A DNA stretch of 64,000 nt, taken from positions 105,878 to 169,877 of the forward strand of contig LHBX01000008.1 of assembly GCA_001704065.1 (NCBI GenBank), given 5' to 3'. The translations under genes were made by a program, and so were the position numbers. The number at the start of each line of letters is the position of its first letter. Within the stretch, counting starts at the first letter, position 1. The notes under the pieces were generated by a model that had not been told where the DNA came from, searched no databases, and saw only the letters and a program-made list of their open reading frames with translations. The DNA is from Pelagibacteraceae bacterium GOM-A1 (GTDB lineage: Bacteria; Pseudomonadota; Alphaproteobacteria; Pelagibacterales; Pelagibacteraceae). This document shows, piece by piece, positions 39,955-49,324 of this stretch.

Positions 39955-41244
39955 TTAAATATTGTAAAGCTCTTGTCCTTTTACGTATGTATTGGTCACT
40001 TTTCCTTGTAATCTTTTATTTTCAATTGACGTATTTTTTGATTTAGAAACCAAATTTTCCTGCTTTACTATCCAAGGTTTATTTATATCCACAATGCAGA
40101 AATCTGCATCATTACCTACGGATAAATTACCTTTATTAATTTTCAAAATTTTTGCTGGATTTGAGGTTAATGCAGCAATTATTTTTTCAAGTTTTACAGA
40201 TCCATTATGATATAATTCTAATGACAAGGATAATAACGTTTCAATACCAGTTGCTCCTGTAGCAGCTTGGGCAAATGTTAATCTTTTTTGCTCTTCATCT
40301 TCAGGCTTGTGATCTGAAACTATTACATCGATTGTACCATCATTTAAACCTTGAACTAAACTTAATCTATCATCCTCAGTTCTAAGTGGTGGTGACAATT
40401 TTAAAAAAGTTCTAAAGTCACCAATATCATTTTCATTTAAAGATAAATTATTTATTGATACCCCACAGGAAAATCTTACTTTATCTTTTCTATCTTTAAC
40501 AATTTCAACTGCTTTTCCTGATGAAATCTGAGAAATGTGATAACGACAATTATATTCCTCTAATAATGTTAAATCTCTCTCTATAATTATTAGTTCTGCT
40601 ATCTCTGGGATACCTTGCAAACCAAGCTTTGTCGAAATTATTCCATCATTTATCATGCCATTTTCAGCTAATTCTTGATCTTCCGCATGTTGCATTATTA
40701 AAGATCCTAAATCTTTTGCTGAATTCATTATTCTGGACATAACTCTTGTATTCTGAATTGTTCTAATTCCATCTGTAAATGCTATTATCCCTTTACTTTG
40801 CAGAAGACCAAATTCTGTCATATTTGTACCTTCAGTACCCTTTGTTAGAGATGCTGTGGGAAATATATTTATTTTTGATTTATCTCTACCTCGTCTTTTT
40901 AAAAAATCTACTATAGAAACGTTGTCGATTATTGGATCAGTATTAGGCATTGTTACAACTGATGTTACGCCCCCAGATAATGCAGCATTGCTCAAAGTTC
41001 TAAAATTTTCTTTATATTCATAACCTGGCTCACCAACAAATACTCTCATATCAACTATACCTGGGAAAATATAATTCTCTTTTAAATCAATAACTTTTTC
41101 TCTACTAGGAATGTTGTTTTTATTCACCTTTTTGCCAACACCTTCAATTTTTCCATCTTCACTTATTATTAATCCTCCTATTTCACTTATGTTGTTATGA
41201 GGATCAATTATATTTGCGTTAATAAAGTATTTTTTTTTCATCAT
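39955..41244 (-). CDS. pyrX: Dihydroorotase-like protein, probably non-catalytic partner of PyrB
   Basis: A 429-residue protein of the amidohydrolase/dihydroorotase family with family landmarks [31 protein letters not shown] and SDHKPED. The metal-binding HxH is replaced: DMRVF has Arg67 and Phe69 where active enzymes have two histidines. The later HITH-type histidine is Gln (YHISQIS), and the usual DHAPH reads DHKPE. It should therefore not hydrolyse dihydroorotate. Inactive PyrC' (PyrX) proteins of Pseudomonas assemble with PyrB and are needed for its activity. The 4-nt overlap with pyrB supports the same role here. A true pyrC is expected elsewhere. Confidence 0.85.
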   Translation of the reverse strand: MMKKKYFINANIIDPHNNISEIGGLIISEDGKIEGVGKKVNKNNIPSREKVIDLKENYIFPGIVDMRVFVGEPGYEYKENFRTLSNAALSGGVTSVVTMPNTDPIIDNVSIVDFLKRRGRDKSKINIFPTASLTKGTEGTNMTEFGLLQSKGIIAFTDGIRTIQNTRVMSRIMNSAKDLGSLIMQHAEDQELAENGMINDGIISTKLGLQGIPEIAELIIIERDLTLLEEYNCRYHISQISSGKAVEIVKDRKDKVRFSCGVSINNLSLNENDIGDFRTFLKLSPPLRTEDDRLSLVQGLNDGTIDVIVSDHKPEDEEQKRLTFAQAATGATGIETLLSLSLELYHNGSVKLEKIIAALTSNPAKILKINKGNLSVGNDADFCIVDINKPWIVKQENLVSKSKNTSIENKRLQGKVTNTYVKGQELYNI

Positions 41245-42179
41245 TCACAAAAAATTTTTAAACATGCCATTCTTATCGCAACACCTAATTCAACTTGTTC
41301 TTTTACAACACTCATATTGGTGTCATCGGCTAGTTTTGTATCAATTTCGATACCACGGTTCATTGGACCAGGATGCATAATAATTGAATCTGATTTTGCA
41401 TATTCTAATTTATCCTGTGTTAGTCCATAGTATTCATAATACTCTCTATTAGAAGACAGGAATGAACTACTCATTCTTTCATTTTGAAGTCTAAGCATCA
41501 TTACTATATCGCAATCTTTTACGCCTTTCTTCATGTTTGAAAAAATATTAACTCCAAATTTTTCTATATCTTTTGGTAAAAGGTTTGAAGGAGCTACAAT
41601 ATTAACTTCGGCACCCAACATGTTTAGCAAGTAAATATTAGATCTTGCTACTCTTGAATGTAGAATATCTCCGCAAATTGCAACTTTTAATCCTTGAATT
41701 TTTTTTTTCCTATTCAATATGGTTAATGCATCAAGTAATGCTTGGGTTGGGTGTTCTCTCCTTCCATCACCAGCATTTAAAACGGCACAATTAACTTTTT
41801 GAGATAAAAGATTACAAGCTCCTGAGTCTTGATGTCTAATAACTATTATATCAGGATGCATTGCATTTAATGTCATTGCAGTATCTATTAGAGTTTCACC
41901 TTTTTTAATTGCTGAGTTTGTTATATTCATTGACATAACATCTGCACCTAATCTTTTTCCTGCTAGTTCAAATGAGCTTTGTGTTCTTGTTGATGGTTCA
42001 AAAAAAAGGTTAATTTGTGTTTTTCCCTTAAGTAAATCTAATTTTTTATTTTTACTTTTGTTTAATTCAATAAATTTTTCAGCTTCTTTTAAGATTAAAT
42101 TAACATCATTTATTGATAAATCTTGAATACCTAGGAGATGTTTTTGGGAAATTTTAATAGCTTTGGTTTTGGTTGCCAT
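41241..42179 (-). CDS. pyrB: Aspartate carbamoyltransferase, catalytic chain
   Basis: Catalyses carbamoyl phosphate + aspartate to carbamoyl aspartate, the committed step of pyrimidine synthesis. The carbamoyl-phosphate site [13 protein letters not shown], the KGETLIDT loop, HPTQALLD and the C-terminal [11 protein letters not shown] are intact. I chose the ATG at 42179 (312 residues); an in-frame GTG at 42200 would add seven residues. It overlaps the inactive dihydroorotase-like gene by 4 nt, the pairing known for the PyrB-PyrC' dodecamer type. No regulatory pyrI is present. Confidence 0.96.
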   Translation of the reverse strand: MATKTKAIKISQKHLLGIQDLSINDVNLILKEAEKFIELNKSKNKKLDLLKGKTQINLFFEPSTRTQSSFELAGKRLGADVMSMNITNSAIKKGETLIDTAMTLNAMHPDIIVIRHQDSGACNLLSQKVNCAVLNAGDGRREHPTQALLDALTILNRKKKIQGLKVAICGDILHSRVARSNIYLLNMLGAEVNIVAPSNLLPKDIEKFGVNIFSNMKKGVKDCDIVMMLRLQNERMSSSFLSSNREYYEYYGLTQDKLEYAKSDSIIMHPGPMNRGIEIDTKLADDTNMSVVKEQVELGVAIRMACLKIFCE

Positions 42180-42221
42180 TAAAACCAACTCTATAGCCAC
42201 AAAGGTTGATTAATGCAAGTA

Positions 42222-42677
42222 TTAATTATTAATAAAATCTATGGCACCCTGTAAGATAAATGCAGCAGCATTTTTATCTATATTTTTTTCTCTTTTAGTT
42301 ACGTTAATACCTAAATTTTTAGTTAATTTAAATGCCCCAACTGTTGATAACCTTTCATCCCAAAGACTTATTGGAAGATCGATTTCTTTTGATATTGCTT
42401 TTGACACATCATTGACTGATTGAGAAGATTTACCAAAGGTTCCATCCATATTTATTGGATTACCAATAATTATTCCCTTAATATTATTTTCTTTAATAAT
42501 ATCCTCTAATTCATTGATAAGATCCTCAAATTTGGATTTGTTTATTGTTTTTAGCGGTGTGGCAATTTTTTGATTTTCATCACATATTGCTACACCAATT
42601 CTCTTTGAACCTAAATCAAGACCAATTAATCTAGATGTATTTAGCTGTTTCTTTTTAAATTCCTCAATTGTGATCAT
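42222..42677 (-). CDS. ruvX: RuvX/YqgF family nuclease (pre-16S rRNA processing; putative Holliday junction resolvase)
   Basis: A 151-residue RNase H-fold protein. The first catalytic motif LIGLDLGSKRIGVAI carries Asp21, and the C-terminal motif DKNAAAFILQGAI carries the last acidic residue; WDERLSTV is the family's middle motif. E. coli YqgF matures the 5' end of 16S rRNA, and the resolvase role is older and less certain. It opens the leftward pyrB-pyrX-plsY-topA run and is divergent from gatC with a 49-nt gap that must hold both promoters. Confidence 0.9.
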   Translation of the reverse strand: MITIEEFKKKQLNTSRLIGLDLGSKRIGVAICDENQKIATPLKTINKSKFEDLINELEDIIKENNIKGIIIGNPINMDGTFGKSSQSVNDVSKAISKEIDLPISLWDERLSTVGAFKLTKNLGINVTKREKNIDKNAAAFILQGAIDFINN

Positions 42678-42726
42678 ATTGTATATTATTTACTTAAGTG
42701 ATAGTTTGCGGCAATATTTTTAGCAT

Positions 42727-43014
42727 ATGAGTATAGATCTTAAAACAGTAAAGCACATTTCGAAATTAGCAAGAATTTCTATTGATGACGAAAAAGCTAA
42801 CAAATTAAAGGGCGACTTAAATAATATATTTGAATTTATAGAAAAATTAAATGAATTAAATACTGATAATGTTCAAGCTTTAACGTCAATTGCTGAGACC
42901 ACCCTAAGATTTAGAAAAGATGAAATTAAATCAGAAAATATCAGAGAAAAAATTTTAAAAAACTCACCTGAAGAAAATAAAGATTTTTTTGTTGTGCCAA
43001 AGGTTGTTGAATAA
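42727..43014 (+). CDS. gatC: Asp-tRNA(Asn)/Glu-tRNA(Gln) amidotransferase subunit C
   Basis: A 95-residue subunit that wraps between GatA and GatB and stabilises the complex. [12 protein letters not shown] at the start and the C-terminal LRFRKDEI segment match the family. It overlaps gatA by one base. Confidence 0.95.
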   Translation: MSIDLKTVKHISKLARISIDDEKANKLKGDLNNIFEFIEKLNELNTDNVQALTSIAETTLRFRKDEIKSENIREKILKNSPEENKDFFVVPKVVE

Positions 43015-44474
43015 TGTCAGATATAACAAGTCAAAGTTTATTCGAATTAACATCGAATATAAAAGAAAAAAAACTATCTTCAGAGGAAATTACAAAAGCA
43101 TTTATAAACCGAGCTGAAAAATCAAAAAAATTAAATGTTTATGTTACGGATAATTTTGAAAAGGCAATAGATCAATCAAAGAAATTTGATTCTAATCCTA
43201 ATTTAGATTTTAAACTACCAGGTATTCCTATTGCTGTTAAAGATTTATTTTGTACAAATGGAGTTAGAACAACAGCAGGTAGCAAAATATTAAATAACTT
43301 CGTTCCCACATATGAGTCTACAGTTACTCAAAATTTGTGGAGTCAAGGAGCAATACTTCTTGGTAAACTTAATTGTGATGAATTTGCTATGGGCTCTTCA
43401 AATGAAACTAGTTTTTTCGGAAATGTTCAAAATCCAGTAGGAGAAAATTTAGTCCCTGGTGGATCTTCAGGAGGTTCTTCTGCAGCTGTTGCTGCAAATT
43501 TAACTCCAGTTACCATTGGAACAGATACAGGTGGATCTATTCGTCAACCAGCATCATTTACAGGAACTGTTGGACTTAAACCTACATATGGAAGTTGTTC
43601 TCGTTATGGAATTGTAGCATTTGCTTCATCTTTAGACCAAGCAGGACCTATGACAAAAAATGTAAGAGACTGTTCTATGCTTTTAGAGGTGATCTCTTCA
43701 TTTGATCAAAAAGATTCAACTTCAATTGATTACAAAAGAAATTATTATTCAAAAGAATTATCAAAAGATATTAAAGGAAAGAAGATTGGCATTCCTAAAG
43801 AATATAGAGTTGACAATATGCCCGACGAAATTGAACAGCTATGGAAAAATGGTATCTCATATGCAAAAGATTGCGGAGCAGAAATTATCGATATTTCGCT
43901 TCCGCATACTAATTACGCATTACCAGCTTATTATATTGTTGCACCAGCAGAAGCATCCTCAAATCTAGCTAGATATGATGGTGTTAAATATGGTTTTAGA
44001 TCTCCTGGTCAAAATTTAATAGAAATGTACGAAAAAACTAGATCTGAAGGTTTTGGCGACGAAGTTAAAAGAAGAATTATGATTGGAACTTATGTTTTAT
44101 CTTCCGGATACTATGATGCCTATTATCTAAAAGCTCAGAAAGTAAGACAATTAATAAAAAAAGATTTTGATGATGCCTTTTCTAAAGTTGATGCAATTTT
44201 AACTCCATCTACTCCAAGCTCAGCCTTTAAAATTGGTGAAAAAACAAATGATCCAGTATCAATGTATTTAAATGATATATTTACAGTTCCAATTAATCTA
44301 GCAGGCTTACCAGGCATTTCTATACCAGCTGGTAAAGATAAAAATAATTATCCTTTAGGCCTTCAAGTAATTGGAAAACCTTTTGATGAGCAAAATATAC
44401 TTAATATTTCTTATGCATTAGAAGATAAGATTAATTTTAAAAATGATATTTCAGACTGGTGGTTAAGTGAGTAA
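43014..44474 (+). CDS. gatA: Asp-tRNA(Asn)/Glu-tRNA(Gln) amidotransferase subunit A
   Basis: A 486-residue amidase that releases ammonia from glutamine for the GatB kinase-transamidase. The amidase-signature triad is visible: Lys76 in IAVKDLF, Ser151 in [11 protein letters not shown] and nucleophile Ser175 in DTGGSIRQP. Full length for GatA. With gatC and gatB it implies that Gln-tRNA(Gln), and perhaps Asn-tRNA(Asn), are made by the indirect route. Confidence 0.98.
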   Translation: MSDITSQSLFELTSNIKEKKLSSEEITKAFINRAEKSKKLNVYVTDNFEKAIDQSKKFDSNPNLDFKLPGIPIAVKDLFCTNGVRTTAGSKILNNFVPTYESTVTQNLWSQGAILLGKLNCDEFAMGSSNETSFFGNVQNPVGENLVPGGSSGGSSAAVAANLTPVTIGTDTGGSIRQPASFTGTVGLKPTYGSCSRYGIVAFASSLDQAGPMTKNVRDCSMLLEVISSFDQKDSTSIDYKRNYYSKELSKDIKGKKIGIPKEYRVDNMPDEIEQLWKNGISYAKDCGAEIIDISLPHTNYALPAYYIVAPAEASSNLARYDGVKYGFRSPGQNLIEMYEKTRSEGFGDEVKRRIMIGTYVLSSGYYDAYYLKAQKVRQLIKKDFDDAFSKVDAILTPSTPSSAFKIGEKTNDPVSMYLNDIFTVPINLAGLPGISIPAGKDKNNYPLGLQVIGKPFDEQNILNISYALEDKINFKNDISDWWLSE

Positions 44475-45933
44475 AAATAGTGAATATCTTATTGATAGAG
44501 AAAATAAACAATATGAAGTGATAATTGGTTTAGAAGTGCACGCTCAGGTTACTTCAGAGTCTAAACTTTTCTCGCAATCATCAACAAAATTTGGTGCAGA
44601 ACCAAACACACAAGTTAGCCTCGTAGATGCAGCATTTCCAGGAATGTTACCGGTTATAAATGAATTTTGTATTGAACAAGCAATTAAAACTGGAATAGGA
44701 CTTAAAGCCAAAATAAATAAAAAATCTGTCTTTGATAGAAAAAATTATTTTTATGCAGATTTACCCCAAGGATATCAAATCTCTCAATACAAATATCCAA
44801 TTGTCGGTGAAGGAAAAGTAATTTTGGATATGCCGAATGGTCAAAAAGAAATTGGAATTGAAAGATTACACTTAGAGCAAGATGCAGGTAAAAGTATTCA
44901 TGATATTGATCCAAATAATACATTAGTCGATTTAAATAGATCTGGAGTAGCTCTAATGGAAATAGTAAGTAAGCCTGAATTGAGATCTCCAGATGAAGTC
45001 AACGTTTATATAAAAAAATTAAGATCGATAATGAGATATTTAGGAACATGTGATGGCAATATGCAAGAAGGCTCTTTGAGGGCTGATGTTAATGTATCAG
45101 TAAGATTAAAAGGGGAGACTGAATTCGGAACAAGGTGTGAAATTAAAAATGTTAATTCAATAAAATTTATGCAAATGGCAATAATATCCGAAGCAAATAG
45201 ACAAATAGATTTGTTAGAGGATGGGAAAGAAATAGATCAAGAGACAAGACTTTTTGACACTAAAAGAAATCAGACAAGATCTATGAGATCAAAAGAAGAC
45301 GCGCATGATTACAGATATTTTCCTGACCCAGATCTATTACCACTTGAAATAAGCCAAGAATTAATTGAAAAAATAAAATCAGATATACCTGAATTGCCAG
45401 ATGAAAAGAAAAAAAGATTTATTGATAAATTTAATCTTTCACCATATGAAGCAACAATTTTGGTATCTGACATTGAAACATCAAATTTCTTTGAGGAAGT
45501 TATAAAAAATTCAGATGTTAAATTAGCAACAAACTGGATTACAGGAGAATTATTTGCAGTTTTAAATGAAAAAAATTTAGAAATATCCCAAAGCCCAGTT
45601 AGTGCTAAAAATCTATCAAAACTTATTAACCTTATAAAAGATGGAACCATATCAGGAAAAATAGCTAAAACAGTTTTTGAACAAATGATAGATGGAGATC
45701 AAGATCCATTAATAATAGTAAAAGAAAAAGGTTTAAAACAAGAAAGCGATCCAAAAGCGATAGAGGAATTGATAAATAAAGTTATTGAAAATAATTCAGA
45801 CAAGGTCGCTGAATATAAATCTGGTAAAGATAAATTATTTGGTTTTTTTGTTGGTCAAGCCATGAAAGAAAGTAAAGGAAAAGGCAATCCTCAATTAATA
45901 AACAAAATATTAAAAGAAAAGTTGAATGGATAA
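44467..45933 (+). CDS. gatB: Asp-tRNA(Asn)/Glu-tRNA(Gln) amidotransferase subunit B
   Basis: A 488-residue subunit that phosphorylates the misacylated Glu- or Asp-tRNA and amidates it. The cradle-domain motifs [27 protein letters not shown] and [10 protein letters not shown] are followed by the C-terminal YqeY-like tail domain. Translation starts at GTG (44467) inside the gatA 3' end (8-nt overlap); no later ATG would keep the conserved N terminus. Confidence 0.97.
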   Translation: MSKNSEYLIDRENKQYEVIIGLEVHAQVTSESKLFSQSSTKFGAEPNTQVSLVDAAFPGMLPVINEFCIEQAIKTGIGLKAKINKKSVFDRKNYFYADLPQGYQISQYKYPIVGEGKVILDMPNGQKEIGIERLHLEQDAGKSIHDIDPNNTLVDLNRSGVALMEIVSKPELRSPDEVNVYIKKLRSIMRYLGTCDGNMQEGSLRADVNVSVRLKGETEFGTRCEIKNVNSIKFMQMAIISEANRQIDLLEDGKEIDQETRLFDTKRNQTRSMRSKEDAHDYRYFPDPDLLPLEISQELIEKIKSDIPELPDEKKKRFIDKFNLSPYEATILVSDIETSNFFEEVIKNSDVKLATNWITGELFAVLNEKNLEISQSPVSAKNLSKLINLIKDGTISGKIAKTVFEQMIDGDQDPLIIVKEKGLKQESDPKAIEELINKVIENNSDKVAEYKSGKDKLFGFFVGQAMKESKGKGNPQLINKILKEKLNG

Positions 45934-46573
45934 AAATTTCATAATTGATCAAAATATGATCAATTATATTTTTTCACATACAAATAATCTTCACAAAGTA
46001 CAAAAAAAATTATTAAAATATAATGAAAAACTTGGTCATATTAAAAAATTACAAATTTCAATTCTACAAGCTAACTTCATACAATTTATCATAAAAATTA
46101 ATAACTATAAATCATATTTAGAAATTGGCACTTTTACAGGTTACAGTATTTTATCTGCTGCACTTGCTTTACCTAAAAATTGCAAATTAATTGGTATAGA
46201 TAAAAATTTAAAAACTAACAATGAGGCAATTAATTTTTTTAAAGAAGCAAAGCAAGAAAAAAAAATAAACCTCATTTCTGACAATGGAAAAATTGCTCTT
46301 GAAAATTTAATTAAGAAAAAGGAAAAATACGACTTGATATTAATTGATGCAGATAAAGAAAATTATATAAATTATTTTAAACAGTCTCTTAAATTAAAAA
46401 GCAATAAGGGTATAATTTTAATTGATAATACACTTTGGAAAGGAGATGTTGCAAATCCAAAGATAAGAGACAAATTAACTTTAAAATTAAGGGAATTTAA
46501 TAAATACATAAAAAAATCATCTATTAATAAATATATTTTACCAATTGGTGATGGTTTTACAGTTTGTTGGTAA
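45926..46573 (+). CDS. Class I SAM-dependent O-methyltransferase (CCoAOMT-like)
   Basis: A 215-residue methyltransferase. The SAM-binding motif I is [19 protein letters not shown], with the acidic loop GIDKN. The metal/catalytic motif [11 protein letters not shown] and [14 protein letters not shown] match the caffeoyl-CoA O-methyltransferase-like family (PF01596), some bacterial members of which (TrmR-type) methylate tRNA. The substrate is unknown. It overlaps gatB by 8 nt and trhO by one base, so it is made together with two tRNA-related functions; a tRNA role is a context-based guess only. Confidence 0.8.
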   Translation: MDKNFIIDQNMINYIFSHTNNLHKVQKKLLKYNEKLGHIKKLQISILQANFIQFIIKINNYKSYLEIGTFTGYSILSAALALPKNCKLIGIDKNLKTNNEAINFFKEAKQEKKINLISDNGKIALENLIKKKEKYDLILIDADKENYINYFKQSLKLKSNKGIILIDNTLWKGDVANPKIRDKLTLKLREFNKYIKKSSINKYILPIGDGFTVCW

Positions 46574-47448
46574 TGATGTTTGAAATCTTATCTTTTTATA
46601 AAATATCAAAACTTAATAAATTAAAAATTATTAAAAAAAATATTTTAAAAGAGACTAATAAACTTGATATTAAAGGTCTTATAATATTATCTCCTGAAGG
46701 AATTAATGGCACAATATCAGGTAGTCATAAAAAAATTAAACTCACAATTACAAAAATAAAGAATATCTTATCAATTGATAGATTTGATATTCAAAATAAA
46801 ATTAAGTCAAAAAAATTACCATACTCAAAAAATAAAGTTAAAATAAAAGATGAAGTTGTTCCAATTAATGAGAAAATTAATTTTAAAAAATTTTTTAATA
46901 AAAAATATTTATCACCTAAAAAATGGGACAAATTTATTTCTAAAAAAAATATTAAACTGATTGATGCCAGAAAACCTTTTGAATATAAGATTGGTACATT
47001 TAAAAATGCGCTTAATCCAGAAATTAAAAATTTTAGAGATTTTAAAAATTATTTATCAAAATTTAATAAAGATCAATCAATAGGTATGTTTTGTACTGGT
47101 GGTATAAGATGTGAAAAAGCGTCTAATTATCTTAATAATAAAGGTTTTAAAAATGTTTATATGCTTAAGGGTGGTATTTTAAATTATTTTAACAAAACTG
47201 ATCCAAAAAAAAGTAAGTGGAATGGTGAATGTTTTGTTTTTGATAAAAGGGTTACTATTAAAAAAAATCTAGAAATTGGAAATTATACTGTATGTGGTGG
47301 TTGTAGAATGCCATTGCATAAAAAACTAACTAAATCAAAAAAGTATAAAGTTGGCTTATCATGTCCAAATTGTTTTGATAAATTAACAAATGATCAAATA
47401 AAACGTTTCACAATGAGGCACAATCAAATGATAAATTCAAAAAAATAA
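46573..47448 (+). CDS. trhO: tRNA uridine(34) hydroxylase, rhodanese family (TrhO/YceA)
   Basis: A 291-residue rhodanese-domain protein. By family it uses O2 to form 5-hydroxyuridine at the wobble position of tRNA. The N-terminal ferredoxin-like domain (LSPEGINGTISGS) precedes the rhodanese domain with the active loop CTGGIRCEKASNYL, catalytic Cys174. The cysteine-rich C-terminal part (CGGCRMPL and CPNC) is also typical. The ATG at 46573 overlaps the preceding stop as TAATG; an upstream TTG at 46564 is possible but unneeded. Confidence 0.88.
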   Translation: MMFEILSFYKISKLNKLKIIKKNILKETNKLDIKGLIILSPEGINGTISGSHKKIKLTITKIKNILSIDRFDIQNKIKSKKLPYSKNKVKIKDEVVPINEKINFKKFFNKKYLSPKKWDKFISKKNIKLIDARKPFEYKIGTFKNALNPEIKNFRDFKNYLSKFNKDQSIGMFCTGGIRCEKASNYLNNKGFKNVYMLKGGILNYFNKTDPKKSKWNGECFVFDKRVTIKKNLEIGNYTVCGGCRMPLHKKLTKSKKYKVGLSCPNCFDKLTNDQIKRFTMRHNQMINSKK

Positions 47449-47452
47449 TATC

Positions 47453-48802
47453 ATGAATATATTAAGTGACGACATCAAAGAATTAATTAAAAAATTAGCA
47501 ATACCTGCATCGGTAGGTACACTATTTCAAACGTTATATAATATTGCTGATACATATTTTGCAGGAAAAATATCACCTGAAGCTTTAGCAGCTTTAACAA
47601 AATCTTTTCCAATTTATTTTATTATTATTGCCTCATCTATTGGTATCACAGTTGCAGGTACGTCACTTATTGGAAATAGCATTGGAGAAAAAAATAATAA
47701 AAATGCTTCAATTTATTTTTGCCAATTAATTTTCTTTTCTTTTTTGATAATTCTGTTGATTACTTTTATTGGTTTAAATTATGCATCAGAAGTTTTTTCA
47801 ATTATGGGTTCAACTAACGAGGTAATAAATCTTGGCTTACAATATACAGATATCATTTTCCTTGGTTCGTTTATTTTTATTTTAGTTGTTGCATTAAATT
47901 CGTTACTTCATGCAGAAGGTGATACAAAAACTTATAGAAATGCTTTGATATTATCTTTTTTTTTAAACATATTGTTAAATCCAATATTAATATTTGGCTT
48001 TTATTTCATACCAGCCTTAGGTATGAAGGGTATTGCAATAGCAACTCTAATTGCTCAAACAGTCGCTTTATTAATTATATTTATAAAAGTTTTAAAAAGT
48101 AATTTATTTAAAAACATACTTATTACTTATTTTACTCCTAAATTTTTTTTTTTAAAAAATATTTTTTTTCAATCTATGCCAATAATAATTTCAATTTGCG
48201 GTTATTCAATTGCTTCTGCTATTGTATTCAAATATGCAGGTTTATCAGGAGAATATGCAGCAGCTGGTTATGGGGCTGGTACCAAAATAGAACAAGTGGT
48301 TTTATTACCAATTTTGGGAATAAATACAGCAATTATCACAATTATTGCTCAAAATTTTGGTGCACGAAATATTTTAAGAATTAAAGAAACGTACTTCCAA
48401 GCTATAAAATATGCTTTCATTATAATGATTATTTCTTCTTTTATTATCTATTTCGGCGCTGAAATAATAACAAAATTATTTTCAAAAGATTTAGAGGTTG
48501 TTGAATTTGGAAAATTATATTTAGAAATTTCAGCCTTTGTGTTGCCAGCTTATCCAATATTTTTTTTATCAAATGGTTTTTTTATGGCTTTAAAAAAAGC
48601 TGAAAACGCATTAATTGCTAATATTTGCAGAAATGGAATTTTTCCATTTGTCGTATTTTATACTGCAATTTATTTTAATTCTGACTTTTCTGAATTTTTT
48701 TGGTTATGGGTAATATTCAATTGGATTTTCTCTTTGATGTATCTTGGTTATACTTATTTTTATTTGAGTTATAAATTAGATAAAATTAGAGCTATCAACT
48801 AA
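47453..48802 (+). CDS. MATE-family multidrug/toxin efflux transporter
   Basis: A 449-residue membrane protein with about twelve transmembrane segments. The N-terminal half contains PASVGTLFQTLYNIADTYF and SIGITVAGTSLIGNSIGEK, and the matching loop of the second half is GYGAGTKIEQVVLLPILGINTA, both hallmarks of MATE exporters driven by Na+ or H+. The transported compound cannot be told. It starts 4 nt after trhO. Its last 27 nt overlap the convergent soxG gene, so the two mRNAs are complementary at their ends. Confidence 0.9.
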   Translation: MNILSDDIKELIKKLAIPASVGTLFQTLYNIADTYFAGKISPEALAALTKSFPIYFIIIASSIGITVAGTSLIGNSIGEKNNKNASIYFCQLIFFSFLIILLITFIGLNYASEVFSIMGSTNEVINLGLQYTDIIFLGSFIFILVVALNSLLHAEGDTKTYRNALILSFFLNILLNPILIFGFYFIPALGMKGIAIATLIAQTVALLIIFIKVLKSNLFKNILITYFTPKFFFLKNIFFQSMPIIISICGYSIASAIVFKYAGLSGEYAAAGYGAGTKIEQVVLLPILGINTAIITIIAQNFGARNILRIKETYFQAIKYAFIIMIISSFIIYFGAEIITKLFSKDLEVVEFGKLYLEISAFVLPAYPIFFLSNGFFMALKKAENALIANICRNGIFPFVVFYTAIYFNSDFSEFFWLWVIFNWIFSLMYLGYTYFYLSYKLDKIRAIN

Positions 48803-49324
48803 CCATTCATAAAGATGTTCAGAAAACGATCTTCTTACAAATAAATTTACATTATTCTTTGACTTATGGTGAAGAATTACGTCTATATGATTTACTAATG
48901 TTTGTGTTGATGAACCGACATTATTTTTAAATTTTTCGAAATTAAAAGGTGAACCAGATGATAATAATTCAAATATATTTTCTCCTTTTATATTTATGCA
49001 AATTAATTGTGAAGAGATATCAGTAATTGATCCAACATTTAAAGTCGAAATATCTTTATAAAGTTGATCAAAAATATTTGTATTTTTATTTTCATCAAAA
49101 TATATCATCCATTCATCTGGACTTAGCCACAAAACATCATAGTTTTCATTTGATGAACTGGTATTTGTCTCAGATGGTAAAATAATTGAGAGAATTTTAC
49201 CTACTTTGGTAAAAAATTCTTTGTTTTTTCCTCTGATATTAATTTTAATTTTTTCCTCAGATAAATTAATATCAATGTTGTTTTTATTAATATTCGAAAT
49301 TTTTGGATGTAAGATGTCAAGCAT
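48776..49324 (-). CDS. soxG: Sarcosine oxidase gamma subunit
   Basis: A 182-residue subunit of the heterotetrameric sarcosine oxidase, related to the tetrahydrofolate-binding GcvT fold. The segments LWLSPDEWMIYFDE and TDISSQLICINIKG match the SoxG family. It is the last gene of soxBDAG, overlapping soxA by 8 nt, and also overlaps the convergent MATE gene by 27 nt. Sequence conservation in this subunit is low, so the call rests partly on position. Confidence 0.88.
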   Translation of the reverse strand: MLDILHPKISNINKNNIDINLSEEKIKINIRGKNKEFFTKVGKILSIILPSETNTSSSNENYDVLWLSPDEWMIYFDENKNTNIFDQLYKDISTLNVGSITDISSQLICINIKGENIFELLSSGSPFNFEKFKNNVGSSTQTLVNHIDVILHHKSKNNVNLFVRRSFSEHLYEWLVDSSNFI

